From an uncultured Bacteroidales bacterium (GTDB lineage: Bacteria; Bacteroidota; Bacteroidia; Bacteroidales; Muribaculaceae), in assembly GCA_902777835.1 (NCBI GenBank), contig CACYVC010000022.1, positions 1 through 44,292 on the forward strand: DNA of 44,292 nt, written 5' to 3'. Positions 9,100 to 18,565 of this stretch are shown here, one piece after another. The first letter of the stretch is position 1; each line of letters begins with the position of its first letter. The translations under genes were made by a program, and so were the position numbers. Below the pieces are notes generated by a model. That model had not been told where the DNA came from, searched no databases, and saw only the letters and a list, made by a program, of their open reading frames with translations.

Positions 9100-10439
9100 T
9101 TTCAACCGACATTATTATAATAGGTGCAGGTCCCGGCGGTTATGAGATGGCCGCCGAGGCCGCTCACCACGGCAAGAAAGTGGTGATTGTGGAGCGCGAC
9201 CTGCTGGGTGGCACTTGCCTGAACCGAGGCTGCATCCCCACCAAGGCGCTGTGCCGCAATGCCGAGGTCATCAACACCGTGCGCGAGGCAGCGCAGTTTG
9301 GTGTTACCACTGGCGAGGTGACTGTTGACTATAGCGTCGCATTTGCCCGCAAGGAAGAAGTCGTTAAGCAACTGCGCGATGGCGTGGCAATGCTTATGGG
9401 CGGCGAAGGCATCACCGTTGTCAATGGCGAGGCAAAATTTGTCGATGCCAAGACAATCGACGTTGCAGGGGAGCAATACACCGCCCCTGCAATCGTGATT
9501 GCCACTGGTTCAATTCCTCGCGGACTCCCTATCGAAGGTGCCGACCTTGCGATAACCAGCGACGACATCCTAGCTATGCAAGAGCTTCCCAAGAGCCTGT
9601 GCATCGTGGGCGGTGGCGTGATTGGCATGGAGTTTGCCGGCGTTTTCAGCAGCTTTGGCGTGGAAGTGACTGTAATCGAATTTATGAAGGAGATTCTTCC
9701 TCCATTCGACAAAGACATCGCCAAGCGTCTGAAGACCGTTATGAGCAAGCGTGGCGTGAACATTCTCACCCAGGCCGCTGTCAACGGCATCCACAAGACC
9801 GATGATGGTCTCGAAATCACCTTCGATCACAAGGGCAAGGCCAAGAGCATTGTTACCGAGAAGGTGCTGATGTCGGTAGGCCGTCAGGCAGTATTACCCG
9901 AAGGTCTTGAGGCTGCAGGTGTAGAGACCAGCCGCCGCGGCATCGAGGTTGACAACAACATGATGACCAACGTTGAAGGCATCTACGCCATTGGCGACGT
10001 GAACGGCCGCTGCATGCTTGCACATGCCGCAAGCGCACAAGGCAGCGTGGCGCTCGCTCACATCCTTGGCGAGAAGAGCAACGTTAAACTCGACATCGTG
10101 CCAAGCGCAGTGTTCACCACTCCCGAACTGGCAATGGTGGGACTCACCGAACAGCAGTGCGAAGATCAGGGCATCGAGGTAGTTACCGCCAAGTCATTCT
10201 TCCGCAGCAACGGTAAGGCTGTTGCTATGGGCGAGACCGACGGAATGGTGAAACTCATTGTCAGCAGCGAAGACCTTACCATCGTGGGTTGCCACATCTG
10301 CGGTCCACATGCCGCCGACCTTATCCAAGAGGCTGTGACAGCGATGAACGCCAATATGCCAGTCAACCGCATGGCACAAGCCATTCACGGTCACCCCACC
10401 CTAAGCGAGGTGGTAATGGCTGCCGCCAAGCAGTTCTAA
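9096..10439 (+). CDS. lpdA: dihydrolipoyl dehydrogenase (glycine cleavage L protein)
   Basis: The enzyme reoxidises dihydrolipoyl-GcvH with NAD+ through FAD and a redox disulfide. The 447-residue protein starts with the FAD Rossmann motif IIIGAGPGGYEMA, has the active-site disulfide in GGTCLNRGCIPTKAL (C41 and C46), the NAD motif IVGGGVIGMEFAGVF, the second FAD motif YAIGDVNGRCMLAHAA, and the C-terminal HGHPTLSEVV base motif. It is slightly shorter than E. coli Lpd, as is common in this phylum. Its 4-base overlap with gcvPB puts it in the glycine cleavage operon; it might also serve 2-oxoacid dehydrogenases elsewhere. Confidence 0.96.
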   Translation: MISTDIIIIGAGPGGYEMAAEAAHHGKKVVIVERDLLGGTCLNRGCIPTKALCRNAEVINTVREAAQFGVTTGEVTVDYSVAFARKEEVVKQLRDGVAMLMGGEGITVVNGEAKFVDAKTIDVAGEQYTAPAIVIATGSIPRGLPIEGADLAITSDDILAMQELPKSLCIVGGGVIGMEFAGVFSSFGVEVTVIEFMKEILPPFDKDIAKRLKTVMSKRGVNILTQAAVNGIHKTDDGLEITFDHKGKAKSIVTEKVLMSVGRQAVLPEGLEAAGVETSRRGIEVDNNMMTNVEGIYAIGDVNGRCMLAHAASAQGSVALAHILGEKSNVKLDIVPSAVFTTPELAMVGLTEQQCEDQGIEVVTAKSFFRSNGKAVAMGETDGMVKLIVSSEDLTIVGCHICGPHAADLIQEAVTAMNANMPVNRMAQAIHGHPTLSEVVMAAAKQF

Positions 10440-10440
10440 A

Positions 10441-10475
10441 TCAATGCATAATTCATAATGCACAATGCATAATTT
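10441..10475 (+). repeat. spacer repeat of the AATGCACAATGCATAAT family
   Basis: Directly after lpdA are imperfect copies of a short word (AATGCATAATTCATAATG, CACAATGCATAATT). The same family recurs after rodA (24676-24710) and near 26087-26099. Confidence 0.6.
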
Positions 10476-10509
10476 AAAAAATCCTGCTCGATTTGAGCAG
10501 GATTTTTTT
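10476..10509 (+). terminator. bidirectional intrinsic terminator after lpdA
   Basis: ATCCTGCTC / GAGCAGGAT stem (10481-10489 with 10495-10503), loop GATTT, with an A run on the left and a T run on the right. It can end both lpdA (+) and the convergent ATPase gene (-). A near-copy lies at 11873-11909. Confidence 0.9.
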
Positions 10510-10535
10510 GTTAATGAATGGTTTGATTCTCAAAT

Positions 10536-11711
10536 TCAACCTTTCTCCTGCTTGGTAAGCAGATCTTCAATATTACGATAATTGATATGACCTGTGACGC
10601 TGTCGGTGTTGTTATCAGTACTTGTGTTCACCACTTGTGTCAATAAAGTTTCCTGCTTGAAAAGTGATCTGAAATATTGAAGATTCTTATAAAAGTCTGT
10701 ATGAATTGTAGGTGACAATTTTATCTCAAATGCTTTAAGAGATTGCAATCCGTAGTCAAGAACCACATCAACTTCGCGCTGACTTCGGTCTCGATAAAAA
10801 AATAGATTGTTATCCAAACCATGGTTATACCTATGTTTCAAGAACTCTGTCACTACCATGTTTTCAAAAATCTGACCTCGCAAGGGATGTGTCTCAAGTT
10901 GGTGGGCATTATTAATGCCAAGCAGGTAACATACCAAGCCAGTATCGTAGAAATAAATTTTGGGAGTTTTCACAAGCCTCTTACCTATGTTTCGATAGAA
11001 TGGCTGCAGCCTAAATGAAATATAGGTTGCTTCAAGCACATTCATCCACTCTTGAATTGTGGGAAGAGACATGCCAAGCTCATCGGCTATACTACGAGCG
11101 TTGAATTCACACCCTACCCTTGACGCGCTGATAATAACAAACTTACGAAACTCTGCAAGATGACGGACATTCATTATTTGCTGAATATCGCGCTGAATAT
11201 AGGTGTTGTAGTAGTGTCGGTATATATCGCTTGCAGGCGCTCCATTGCCCCACACAGCGGGATAAAAACCTCTAAACATTATCTCGAAATCACTAAGTGA
11301 ACAGTCATTTTCGCTCAACTCCCCAACAGCCAATGGCAGCAATGTGAGCATTGCCGTACGTCCAGCAAGCGATTGAGAGACTTTTTGTGAAAGTTGCAAG
11401 TTGCTGCTTCCCGTTAGTACAATATTTGCGTTGGGATTAGCATCAACAACTACTTGCACAGTGCTTAACACTTCAGGCATACGCTGAACTTCATCAATTA
11501 TGAGACCATTACAATATTTTTCCACAAAAACCTTACGATTGAGTTCCATCTCATTGACAACGGTTTCATCTTCAAGGTTCACATAGTGGTAATGAGGAAA
11601 TACCATTTTGCACAAGGTTGTTTTACCTGATTGCCGTGGTCCAGTAATCGTGACAACCTTAAAAATATCTTTCAGCCGCAATAATTCTTGAGATAATATC
11701 CTGTTATACAT
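10536..11711 (-). CDS. AAA family ATPase with DUF4143 domain
   Basis: The 391-residue protein has the AAA_14/DUF4143 architecture: Walker A GPRQSGKTT (residues 24-32), Walker B with IIDEVQRMP (about 70-79), sensor-like VLTGSSN, then from about residue 200 a winged-helix-like part (FNARSIADELGMSLPTIQEW) and the C-terminal DUF4143 nuclease-like region with REVDVV and FEIKLS, which resembles the D-x-E-x-K pattern of PD-(D/E)XK folds. The family is very common in Bacteroidales, often in many copies, with no settled function. It appears to be a single-gene unit with its own promoter, bracketed by two near-identical terminators. Role unknown. Confidence 0.9.
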   Translation of the reverse strand: MYNRILSQELLRLKDIFKVVTITGPRQSGKTTLCKMVFPHYHYVNLEDETVVNEMELNRKVFVEKYCNGLIIDEVQRMPEVLSTVQVVVDANPNANIVLTGSSNLQLSQKVSQSLAGRTAMLTLLPLAVGELSENDCSLSDFEIMFRGFYPAVWGNGAPASDIYRHYYNTYIQRDIQQIMNVRHLAEFRKFVIISASRVGCEFNARSIADELGMSLPTIQEWMNVLEATYISFRLQPFYRNIGKRLVKTPKIYFYDTGLVCYLLGINNAHQLETHPLRGQIFENMVVTEFLKHRYNHGLDNNLFFYRDRSQREVDVVLDYGLQSLKAFEIKLSPTIHTDFYKNLQYFRSLFKQETLLTQVVNTSTDNNTDSVTGHINYRNIEDLLTKQEKG

Positions 11712-11759
11712 GATTGTAATATGATATTTGACAAATATAAAGTACTACCTTATTTTTGG

Positions 11760-11791
11760 CAAAAATACAAATAACTAATGATATAACCAAA
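11760..11791 (-). promoter_or_regulatory. promoter of the DUF4143 ATPase gene
   Basis: On the minus strand TTTG (11788-11791) and TATTTTTG (11760-11767) are spaced by 20 bases, about 50 bases upstream of the ATG. Confidence 0.6.
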
Positions 11792-11872
11792 TAATTAACC
11801 AAATATTTTTTATTATCAACTTATTGATCACCTAAGTTGCAGTCTAGACACACATATCGCTTTATACAAAAC

Positions 11873-11909
11873 AAAAAAAATCCTGCTTGATTTGAGCAGG
11901 ATTTTTTTG
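11873..11909 (-). terminator. intrinsic terminator of the M16 peptidase gene
   Basis: Stem ATCCTGCT / AGCAGGAT with A and T runs on either side, about 70 bases past the M16 stop on the minus strand. Its stem and loop are nearly identical to the terminator at 10476-10509. Confidence 0.85.
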
Positions 11910-11942
11910 TTTCAAATGTTTATAGTCTTTTCGCAGTCAATA

Positions 11943-11977
11943 GAAACTATGAACTGTGAACTCTTAACTATAAACTA
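11943..11977 (-). repeat. spacer repeat of the GAACTGTGAACT family
   Basis: Imperfect copies of AACTATGAACTGTGAACT and TTAACTATAAACTA fill the gap just after the M16 stop. The same family is found between mreB and mreC and after radC. Confidence 0.6.
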
Positions 11978-11979
11978 AA

Positions 11980-14889
11980 TTAGTATCCAAAGATATCCTC
12001 TAGGCTAACCCGTTGAACTGGGGCGATTTTCTGGAGACGGTCCATGTCGAGTTCTTTTTCGTCCCCGAGTATGAGATAACGATAGGGTTTGCCTGCCATG
12101 TTCTCCTTCTCAAAGTCAACGATGTCGAAGAGATAGAGCTTGGGTAGTGCCTCATATACTTTGGAATAGATGTCATAGTCAATGCCACGCTCCTTGGCTG
12201 CAATGTAGCTTTGCAAAACACCAAAACGAGTGGTGCGGCGACTAGCGAGTTTCTTCATGAGCGACTCCTTAGCAAGGTTGAATGCACCATCGCTCTGTGG
12301 TATGTCGGCAATGAGCTTGTTGAACTCATCAACACAATCCATCATCTTATCGTTCTGTGTGATGATATAGGTGTAAACATCCTCTTTATGACCTATGCGT
12401 GATGGCTGATTATATATAGCGGCAGCCGAGTAGGCCAATCCGCGTGCCTCACGCAGCTCCTGGAAGACGATGCCGTTCATGCCAGTACCAAAATACTCGT
12501 TAAATAGACTGATTACAGGGGCGTGTGATGGATCCCAGTCGCGCTCGTTGTTGTTGTACTGCACCATATAGATGTTCTTGGCTTCGTAAGGTGCTAGCAG
12601 AATCTCGGTCTCGGGAGTGGGTTGCTCCATGTAGTCCATACCAAATGGAACATCTAGAAGATCCTTTGGCGTCTTGTGGAGCTTAGAGATGCTTGCCGAG
12701 AAGTCTTTCTCGCTCATAGGTCCAAAGTAAAGTATCGTGTGCTGCATACTTCCAAGGTTCTTCACCAGGTCGAGCAGCTCGGAGGGATTAGTATTGCGAA
12801 GCTGCTCCTCGCTGAGGATATTGGTGTAGGAATTATTAGGTCCAAACTGACCATACTCCATGAGTCTTGCGAAACACTGCTCCTGGTTGCTCTTAGCATC
12901 AGCACGAGCTTTGAGGATTAAGTCAACAAGGCGGCTATAGGCCTCAGGATCAACTTTAGCATTCTTGTACAGATCCTCAATCAAGGCTACTGCTTGAGGC
13001 ATATTCTCGCTGAGGCCGCTGAGGCTTACGTAAGTCTTGTTGTCATAAACGCTGTAGCCCACATTGCAAGCGAGCTTGTAGAGTTTCTGCTTGAATTGCT
13101 GTGGAGTCATAGTGTTGGTGCCCAGATAGTCGAGATAGCTGAACGCCAGGTCGTAACGCAAGTCGGCGGTATTGCCAAAGTCAAACATATAAACGAGTGT
13201 AAACAGGTCGTCGTCGGTGTTCTGCTTGTAGAGCAGTGGCAGGCCGGCCTTAGTCTGCGAGATATTCATATCTTTCTTGAAATCCACAAATTGTGGCTGT
13301 ATGGGCTCCACGGTCTCTGCCATGATGTTCTTGACGAAGTCGCTTTGCTTGTCGCGGTTGGTGGGGATAGGAGTAATCTCGGGTTTCTCAATCTTCTTAA
13401 CCGAGGTGTCAACGCCCTCGCGCTTATAGACGCACACATAGTTGTTGAGCAAGTGGCGATTGGCGAAATCCACAATCTGCTGTTTGGTCATGTGGCTCAT
13501 ACGGTCGAGTTGGCCCACCACCTGCTTCCACTCAATGCCGTTGATAAAGGCATTAACAAGGTATCTGGCACGTGCACCGTTGCTGTTCATGCCTCTCAAA
13601 TACTGCAGCTTGGTATTGTTGACCACACTGGTGAGCAGGTCGTCGTCGAAGTCGCCTTTGCGCAGTTTCTCAATTTCGCCAAGCATTAGGTCACGAACTT
13701 CCTCAAGGCTCTGTCCCTCATTAGGATAGCCCATGAGCATAAGCAGTGAGTAGTCGGCCATCTCATCGGCATAGGCACCAGCTTCCATAATTTTTTGTGG
13801 CTGATTTAGATTGAGGTCAATAAGTCCGGCGGTGCCGTTGCTGAGCATCTCGGAAATTACTTCGATGGTGTCGTTCTGCAACGAAGATCCGCCCTCGAAA
13901 CGCCATGCCAGGGTCACAAACTCTGCCTCCAGACCCAGCACAGTGGTGTCGACAGGTGCGGTCAAGGGTTTGAGAGGAGCAAACTCTGGACGAGAGAGGT
14001 TCTTATTAGGCTGCCAGTCACCAAAGTACTTGTCGAGGGTGGCAATCACTTTTTCGGGTTCAAAATCACCAGCCATACAGATGGCGATGTTGTTTGGGCA
14101 ATAGTAGTTGTTGTAGTAATTCTTGATGTTGGTGATTGAGGGGTTCTTGAGGTGCTCCTGGGTGCCGATGGTGGTCTGGGTGCCATAGGGATGGCCAGGG
14201 AACGCCTTGGCATTGAGTGCCTCATCAAGTTTCCTCATGTCTTTAGCCATGCTTATGTTCTTCTCCTCATACACAGCCTCGAGCTCGGTGTGGAAACCAC
14301 GAATCACCATGTTGCGGAAGCGATCACTCTGGATGCGTGCCCAGCGGTCAACCTCGTTGCTTGGGATGTCCTCGGTGTAACAGGTCACATCGGTGCTGGT
14401 GTAGGCGTTAGTGCCAATGCCGCCAATGCCAGCCATGAGTTTGTCGTACTCATTGGGGATGTTGTACTGCGCGGCAATCTGCGACACGCTGTCAATCTCA
14501 TGATAGAGCTGCTTGCGTTTAGCAGGGTCAGTGACCTTGCGATACTGCTCGTAGCGCGCCTCTATCTCATCGAGATAAGGAGCCTCTTTTGCAGCATCAC
14601 TGGTGCCAAACTGCTTAGTACCCTTAAACATGAGGTGTTCCAAGTAGTGAGCCAGACCTGTGGTCTCGGCGGGGTCGTTACGTGAGCCCGTGCGCACGGC
14701 GATGTGAGCGGCGATGCGTGGCGACTCGTGGTTTACACTTAGGAACACCTTCATGCCGTTGCGCAGCGTGTAGCACTGCGTGTGCATGGGGTCGCCCTCA
14801 TAGGTTACTGCTTTGGGCAGTTGAGCATTAGCAGTTAAATACATAGCCGCAACTGCAAGCAGTGTGAATAGTAATCTGAATTTCTTCAT
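11980..14889 (-). CDS. secreted M16 (pitrilysin-type) zinc metallopeptidase, double length
   Basis: M16 enzymes are clamshell zinc peptidases that degrade peptides. The 969-residue protein has a signal peptide (residues 1-22, ending TANAQ), then the inverted zinc motif in TGLAHYLEHLMFKG with H81, E84 and H85, and a distal ELEAVYEEKNISM that supplies the third ligand. A second M16 module in the C-terminal half (about 520-960) includes FNEYFGTGMNGIVFQELREARGLAYS, the usual inactive-half signature. Length and tandem layout fit PqqL/pitrilysin-like periplasmic enzymes. It lies 28 bases after the GH84 gene on the same strand and is probably co-transcribed with it. Substrate unknown. Confidence 0.93.
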   Translation of the reverse strand: MKKFRLLFTLLAVAAMYLTANAQLPKAVTYEGDPMHTQCYTLRNGMKVFLSVNHESPRIAAHIAVRTGSRNDPAETTGLAHYLEHLMFKGTKQFGTSDAAKEAPYLDEIEARYEQYRKVTDPAKRKQLYHEIDSVSQIAAQYNIPNEYDKLMAGIGGIGTNAYTSTDVTCYTEDIPSNEVDRWARIQSDRFRNMVIRGFHTELEAVYEEKNISMAKDMRKLDEALNAKAFPGHPYGTQTTIGTQEHLKNPSITNIKNYYNNYYCPNNIAICMAGDFEPEKVIATLDKYFGDWQPNKNLSRPEFAPLKPLTAPVDTTVLGLEAEFVTLAWRFEGGSSLQNDTIEVISEMLSNGTAGLIDLNLNQPQKIMEAGAYADEMADYSLLMLMGYPNEGQSLEEVRDLMLGEIEKLRKGDFDDDLLTSVVNNTKLQYLRGMNSNGARARYLVNAFINGIEWKQVVGQLDRMSHMTKQQIVDFANRHLLNNYVCVYKREGVDTSVKKIEKPEITPIPTNRDKQSDFVKNIMAETVEPIQPQFVDFKKDMNISQTKAGLPLLYKQNTDDDLFTLVYMFDFGNTADLRYDLAFSYLDYLGTNTMTPQQFKQKLYKLACNVGYSVYDNKTYVSLSGLSENMPQAVALIEDLYKNAKVDPEAYSRLVDLILKARADAKSNQEQCFARLMEYGQFGPNNSYTNILSEEQLRNTNPSELLDLVKNLGSMQHTILYFGPMSEKDFSASISKLHKTPKDLLDVPFGMDYMEQPTPETEILLAPYEAKNIYMVQYNNNERDWDPSHAPVISLFNEYFGTGMNGIVFQELREARGLAYSAAAIYNQPSRIGHKEDVYTYIITQNDKMMDCVDEFNKLIADIPQSDGAFNLAKESLMKKLASRRTTRFGVLQSYIAAKERGIDYDIYSKVYEALPKLYLFDIVDFEKENMAGKPYRYLILGDEKELDMDRLQKIAPVQRVSLEDIFGY

Positions 14890-14917
14890 AGTGATAATTA
14901 AAAAATTGTGTAGTTTA

Positions 14918-16867
14918 TTATTGATTATTCTTACTGTGTTTTCGCAGCCACTCCAGCAAAGGCATCAGGAGCTTATTTGCCGGCTCAGCAGTGAGAACCT
15001 TGAGCGAAATATCCTCGCCCATGCCATTAAGGGTCTCAAACTGGAAGTCGGGGTTATTGTCGTAATCGACAAGTGTCTCATCGTTGCTTTCAAAATGAGC
15101 TATGGCCTCGGCTGCCATCGTCTCAAGCTTGAGAAGCCAGGGGCGCACATCGTTATAAAGCAAGCGGTCGCTCTCGTTGCTGGAGTTTTTCATCGCTTTA
15201 ATGACCTTGCATGCCTCATTCACCCCGCGCAGCTCGTTGAGCAGCGACTTGTGATTGGCTTTGCCGCTCTTTACCGACTTGTAGTAGTTGTCGATAGTGT
15301 AACCTATAGCATCGTTATCATAATAGCGCAGGTAGGGAGCCAGCTTTTTGAACGCCTCGGCGCGGTCCTTGCCCACCACAGCAGGGATAGCCGCCTCCCA
15401 GCTCCAACGGCTGTTGAAGGCACTGTTGTTCCAAGTGTAGTCGGCTACGCTGAAGAGGGCGATTTTCGACAGTTCGCCTTGCTGCATAGGGTTGATGATA
15501 ATGGTGTTGGCACCCATCAGCTTTTTCTCGATGCTTGTGAGGTTGTTAATATGTGTCTCGTCGCGGAAGTTGCTGTAGGTGTCCATCACAAAGAGCTTGG
15601 TGGGGTCCTGATCATTACATGGATAGTTCCACCACCAACTCAAGTCGCGCCCCAACCAACAGCCGACAAGTGCTAAATCGCCGTTATTAGGCACTGACCA
15701 CACGTCGCGACCTGTGATATAGATGTTGATTTTGCTCGGAGTGCTGCTAAGCGACTCATAAAACTCACGAGCACGCTCCTGGCTCACCCATCCGTGAGCA
15801 TAGAGCTGTGGCACGTAGTGGAGTGGTTTCACAGTGTCGGTGGCAGATGCGCCCTTTTTGTTCCACTTGTCGTCGATACGCTGCTGTAGCGCAGTAAGAT
15901 TGTCGGCGCAGAGCCTCATGATAGCTGGGTCGCTGGGAACGCCCACATCATCTACAAAGACGCCAAACTGCCTAACGCCCAACTGGTGCATACTTTCAAA
16001 CTTCGTCATTATCTTGTCGAGCACCTGCGGGTCCTCGGCATTGGCAAACGCATTGCCGGGATGGATTGCCCAGATGAAGTTCACCTTGCTCTCTTGCGCC
16101 ACCTTTGTGATGTCGCGCATCATGTCTTGAGTGAGGTAACCAATGCGCTGCTGGTCGGGCGTGATAACCGTGGGATAAGGGTCGCCCCAGTATCGCGAGT
16201 GATAAGGGTCGCTCTTGGCTCCATACATGTACGTATTCATTTTGTAGCGAGCCATGAAGCGGAACAGGTCCTTCGTCACCTCGGCGCTATAAGGCACTCC
16301 ATAGTAGCCCTCGATGATGCCGCGGTTTTTCACGTCGGCATAGTCGTAGATGGTGACGCATGGCAAGTTGGTTGTGCCTTGGTCAAGCATCTGCTCGAGC
16401 GATGCAAGTCCGCAGAACACAGCATCGGTATTCTCGCCCAATATAGCAACTACCGTAGTACCATATTCCTCATCAACCGATAGGCTCAATATGTGACGGT
16501 CATATTTGGGTAAATCAAATATGCTTTTATCAATCTTTACACCGGTTAAATCGGTTAAATGCTTATCGAACACAGTGTTTGAACCATTGACACCCAAAAT
16601 TAGAACTGACATACGGTCAGGTATATGGTTAGTTCCTCCTATTCTCGTCCATGGGGTTAGGCCATGTTCTTCAAGCACCTGCTTTGCCCTGTTCACAGTG
16701 GCTTCATCTATAGCAGGTTCGGCAATGATGTTCACATCTTTGCAGAAGGATGCAGTTCCCGATAATGGGACTTGGCGCTGAGGGACAGGATAAATGGTGT
16801 AAGGCTCATTAGCCATCGCCACCAAAGCGAAACACATAGAAAACAGAAGTATTAATTTTTTAATCAT
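14918..16867 (-). CDS. GH84 beta-N-acetylglucosaminidase (hyaluronoglucosaminidase/O-GlcNAcase type)
   Basis: GH84 enzymes remove terminal beta-GlcNAc from glycans or glycoproteins by substrate-assisted catalysis. I start at MIKKLILLFS (ATG at 16867), since the in-frame extension would run past the promoter. The 649-residue product has a signal peptide (1-19), a GH20b-like N-terminal domain (about 20-140), and the NAGidase barrel starting at RGIIEGYYGVPYS (about 182-194). The catalytic pair D306-D307 sits in FGVFVDDVG. A helical C-terminal part follows. All catalytic residues are visible. It would act in the periplasm or at the cell surface, plausibly on host mucin; that part is inference. 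The M16 gene follows 28 bases downstream. Confidence 0.93.
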   Translation of the reverse strand: MIKKLILLFSMCFALVAMANEPYTIYPVPQRQVPLSGTASFCKDVNIIAEPAIDEATVNRAKQVLEEHGLTPWTRIGGTNHIPDRMSVLILGVNGSNTVFDKHLTDLTGVKIDKSIFDLPKYDRHILSLSVDEEYGTTVVAILGENTDAVFCGLASLEQMLDQGTTNLPCVTIYDYADVKNRGIIEGYYGVPYSAEVTKDLFRFMARYKMNTYMYGAKSDPYHSRYWGDPYPTVITPDQQRIGYLTQDMMRDITKVAQESKVNFIWAIHPGNAFANAEDPQVLDKIMTKFESMHQLGVRQFGVFVDDVGVPSDPAIMRLCADNLTALQQRIDDKWNKKGASATDTVKPLHYVPQLYAHGWVSQERAREFYESLSSTPSKINIYITGRDVWSVPNNGDLALVGCWLGRDLSWWWNYPCNDQDPTKLFVMDTYSNFRDETHINNLTSIEKKLMGANTIIINPMQQGELSKIALFSVADYTWNNSAFNSRWSWEAAIPAVVGKDRAEAFKKLAPYLRYYDNDAIGYTIDNYYKSVKSGKANHKSLLNELRGVNEACKVIKAMKNSSNESDRLLYNDVRPWLLKLETMAAEAIAHFESNDETLVDYDNNPDFQFETLNGMGEDISLKVLTAEPANKLLMPLLEWLRKHSKNNQ

Positions 16868-16892
16868 CAGGCATGTTTTGTAAAAAAACACG

Positions 16893-16924
16893 CAAATATA
16901 GCCATTTATCGTCAAAAACCCAAA
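16893..16924 (-). promoter_or_regulatory. promoter of the GH84-M16 operon
   Basis: On the minus strand TTTG (16921-16924) and TATATTTG (16893-16900) are 20 bases apart, 26 bases before the ATG at 16867. This supports that start over the longer reading. Confidence 0.65.
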
Positions 16925-16930
16925 AACTTC

Positions 16931-16961
16931 TTTGTGTTTTCACTCAAAAGCAGTAATTTTG
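16931..16961 (+). promoter_or_regulatory. promoter of the AGCS symporter gene
   Basis: TTTG at 16931-16934 and TAATTTTG at 16954-16961, spacing 19. It is divergent from and only 7 bases away from the GH84 promoter, so the two compete for the same short region. Confidence 0.72.
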
Positions 16962-16991
16962 CAATTTAAGAACTAATAACCGAAAACTGAC

Positions 16992-18419
16992 ATGAATCTT
17001 GAGCAACTTACTGAAACCATAAGCAGCTATATCTGGTCATGGCCAATGATTATACTTTTGCTGGGCACTCATATTTTTCTGACATTCAGACTCCGTGTGC
17101 CTCAACGCAAAATTTTCACCGCAATAAAGCTCTCTTTCACTAAAGACAAGGATTCCACTGGCGACGTGAGCCAATTCTCGGCGCTTGCCACCTCGTTGGC
17201 TGCCACCATAGGCACCGGCAACATCATCGGTGTGGCAACGGCAGTATCGCTAGGAGGTCCAGGCGCCGTACTATGGTGCTGGTTAACAGGTGTTTTTGGC
17301 ATTGCTACAAAATATGGTGAGGGCCTGCTAGCAGTGAAATATCGCGTCAAGACTAGCGATGGAACCATGCTTGGAGGACCCATGTATGCACTCGAACGTG
17401 GTCTCAATATGAAGTGGCTGGCAATTCTCTTCTGCATATTCACCGCTATTGCCGCCTTTGGCATTGGCAACGGTGTGCAGGCCAACGCCATAAGTGAGAA
17501 TTTCTCCATCCTGCTAAGCGACAACAGCAGCGTGGCGAGCACCGCAGCATGGCTAAACAATGCGCTGGGACTTAATTTAGAACCTAAATTCTACTTAAGC
17601 ATTTTAGTTGGCATTTGCCTTATGACACTCGTTGGAGTGGTGATAATTGGCGGTGTGAAGAGTATCGGCAGGATATGTTCAGCTCTGGTTCCGTTTATGG
17701 CAATTCTCTATGTGATGGGATGCCTTTATATCCTCTGCATCAACCACCAGTATCTGTGGCAGGCAATATGCTGGATTTGTAGAGATGCTTTCTCGCTCAA
17801 GGCAGGAGTAGGTGGAGCCGCAGGAGCTGCCATCATGGTGGGAGCACGATATGGCATAGCAAGAGGTCTATTCAGTAACGAGTCAGGACTTGGTTCCGCA
17901 CCTATCGTAGCAGCTGCCGCGCAGACTCGTAACCCTGTGCGACAGGCACTTGTAAGTTCTACTGGCACATTTTGGGATACTGTAGTTGTGTGTGCCATTA
18001 CTGGACTGGTACTCACCACCAGCATAATAGCTTATCCCGAAATCAACTTCCATGACGGAGGATTGCTCACCAAGAAAGCCTTCGGAATGATACCATACGT
18101 AGGTACTCCAATCCTCACATTTGGCATTCTCACTTTCGCTTTCTCCACCATCCTCGGATGGAGCTACTACGGAGAGCGAGCCATGGAGTATATTGGTGGT
18201 AAACGCATCATCATCTATTACCGCATCATCTGGCTTGCAATATGCTTTATGGGTTGTGTAATGAGCCTAGGTGTTGTGTGGAACATTGCCGACATCATGA
18301 ACGCTCTCATGGCGCTGCCTAACCTTGTCGCACTCCTTCTGCTTTCTGGTGTAATTGCTCACGAGACAAAACGTTACCTATGGAGCGGAAGACTCGATGA
18401 TATCGATAGAACACTGTAG
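16992..18419 (+). CDS. alanine/glycine:cation symporter (AGCS) family protein
   Basis: AGCS carriers import alanine or glycine with Na+ or H+ across the inner membrane. The 475-residue protein has about ten hydrophobic segments and the family motif around residues 70-95 (ATIGTGNIIGVATAVSLGGP, then GAVLWCWLTG), a cytoplasmic GTKYGEG-like segment (IATKYGEGLLAVKYR), GGPMYALERG, and the conserved SNESGLGSAPI in the second half. Length matches the family. It is a single-gene unit between a strong promoter and a stem-loop. A role in supplying glycine to the gcv pathway is conceivable but not shown; alanine or another small amino acid is equally likely. Confidence 0.94.
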   Translation: MNLEQLTETISSYIWSWPMIILLLGTHIFLTFRLRVPQRKIFTAIKLSFTKDKDSTGDVSQFSALATSLAATIGTGNIIGVATAVSLGGPGAVLWCWLTGVFGIATKYGEGLLAVKYRVKTSDGTMLGGPMYALERGLNMKWLAILFCIFTAIAAFGIGNGVQANAISENFSILLSDNSSVASTAAWLNNALGLNLEPKFYLSILVGICLMTLVGVVIIGGVKSIGRICSALVPFMAILYVMGCLYILCINHQYLWQAICWICRDAFSLKAGVGGAAGAAIMVGARYGIARGLFSNESGLGSAPIVAAAAQTRNPVRQALVSSTGTFWDTVVVCAITGLVLTTSIIAYPEINFHDGGLLTKKAFGMIPYVGTPILTFGILTFAFSTILGWSYYGERAMEYIGGKRIIIYYRIIWLAICFMGCVMSLGVVWNIADIMNALMALPNLVALLLLSGVIAHETKRYLWSGRLDDIDRTL

Positions 18420-18439
18420 TTTATCCCCAAAAGAAACAC

Positions 18440-18486
18440 TTTGCGACCTCACACTGGAATATTCAGAGCGAGGTCGCAAATTTATG
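18440..18486 (+). terminator. long stem-loop after the symporter gene
   Basis: TTTGCGACCTC (18440-18450) pairs perfectly with GAGGTCGCAAA (18470-18480) over a 19-base loop. Only a short T run follows, so it may be a weak terminator or an mRNA-stabilising end. Confidence 0.6.
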
Positions 18487-18565
18487 TTTAAAATAATATT
18501 GCTCTCTTTTGACTAATTTTACATAAATCTGACTCTGTTTTGGAAATAAAAATGAAAAAAATTGC

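Noticed and set aside
16868-16915. Longer N-terminus for the GH84 protein
   Set aside because: It would span the -7 box at 16893-16900 and would bury the signal peptide.
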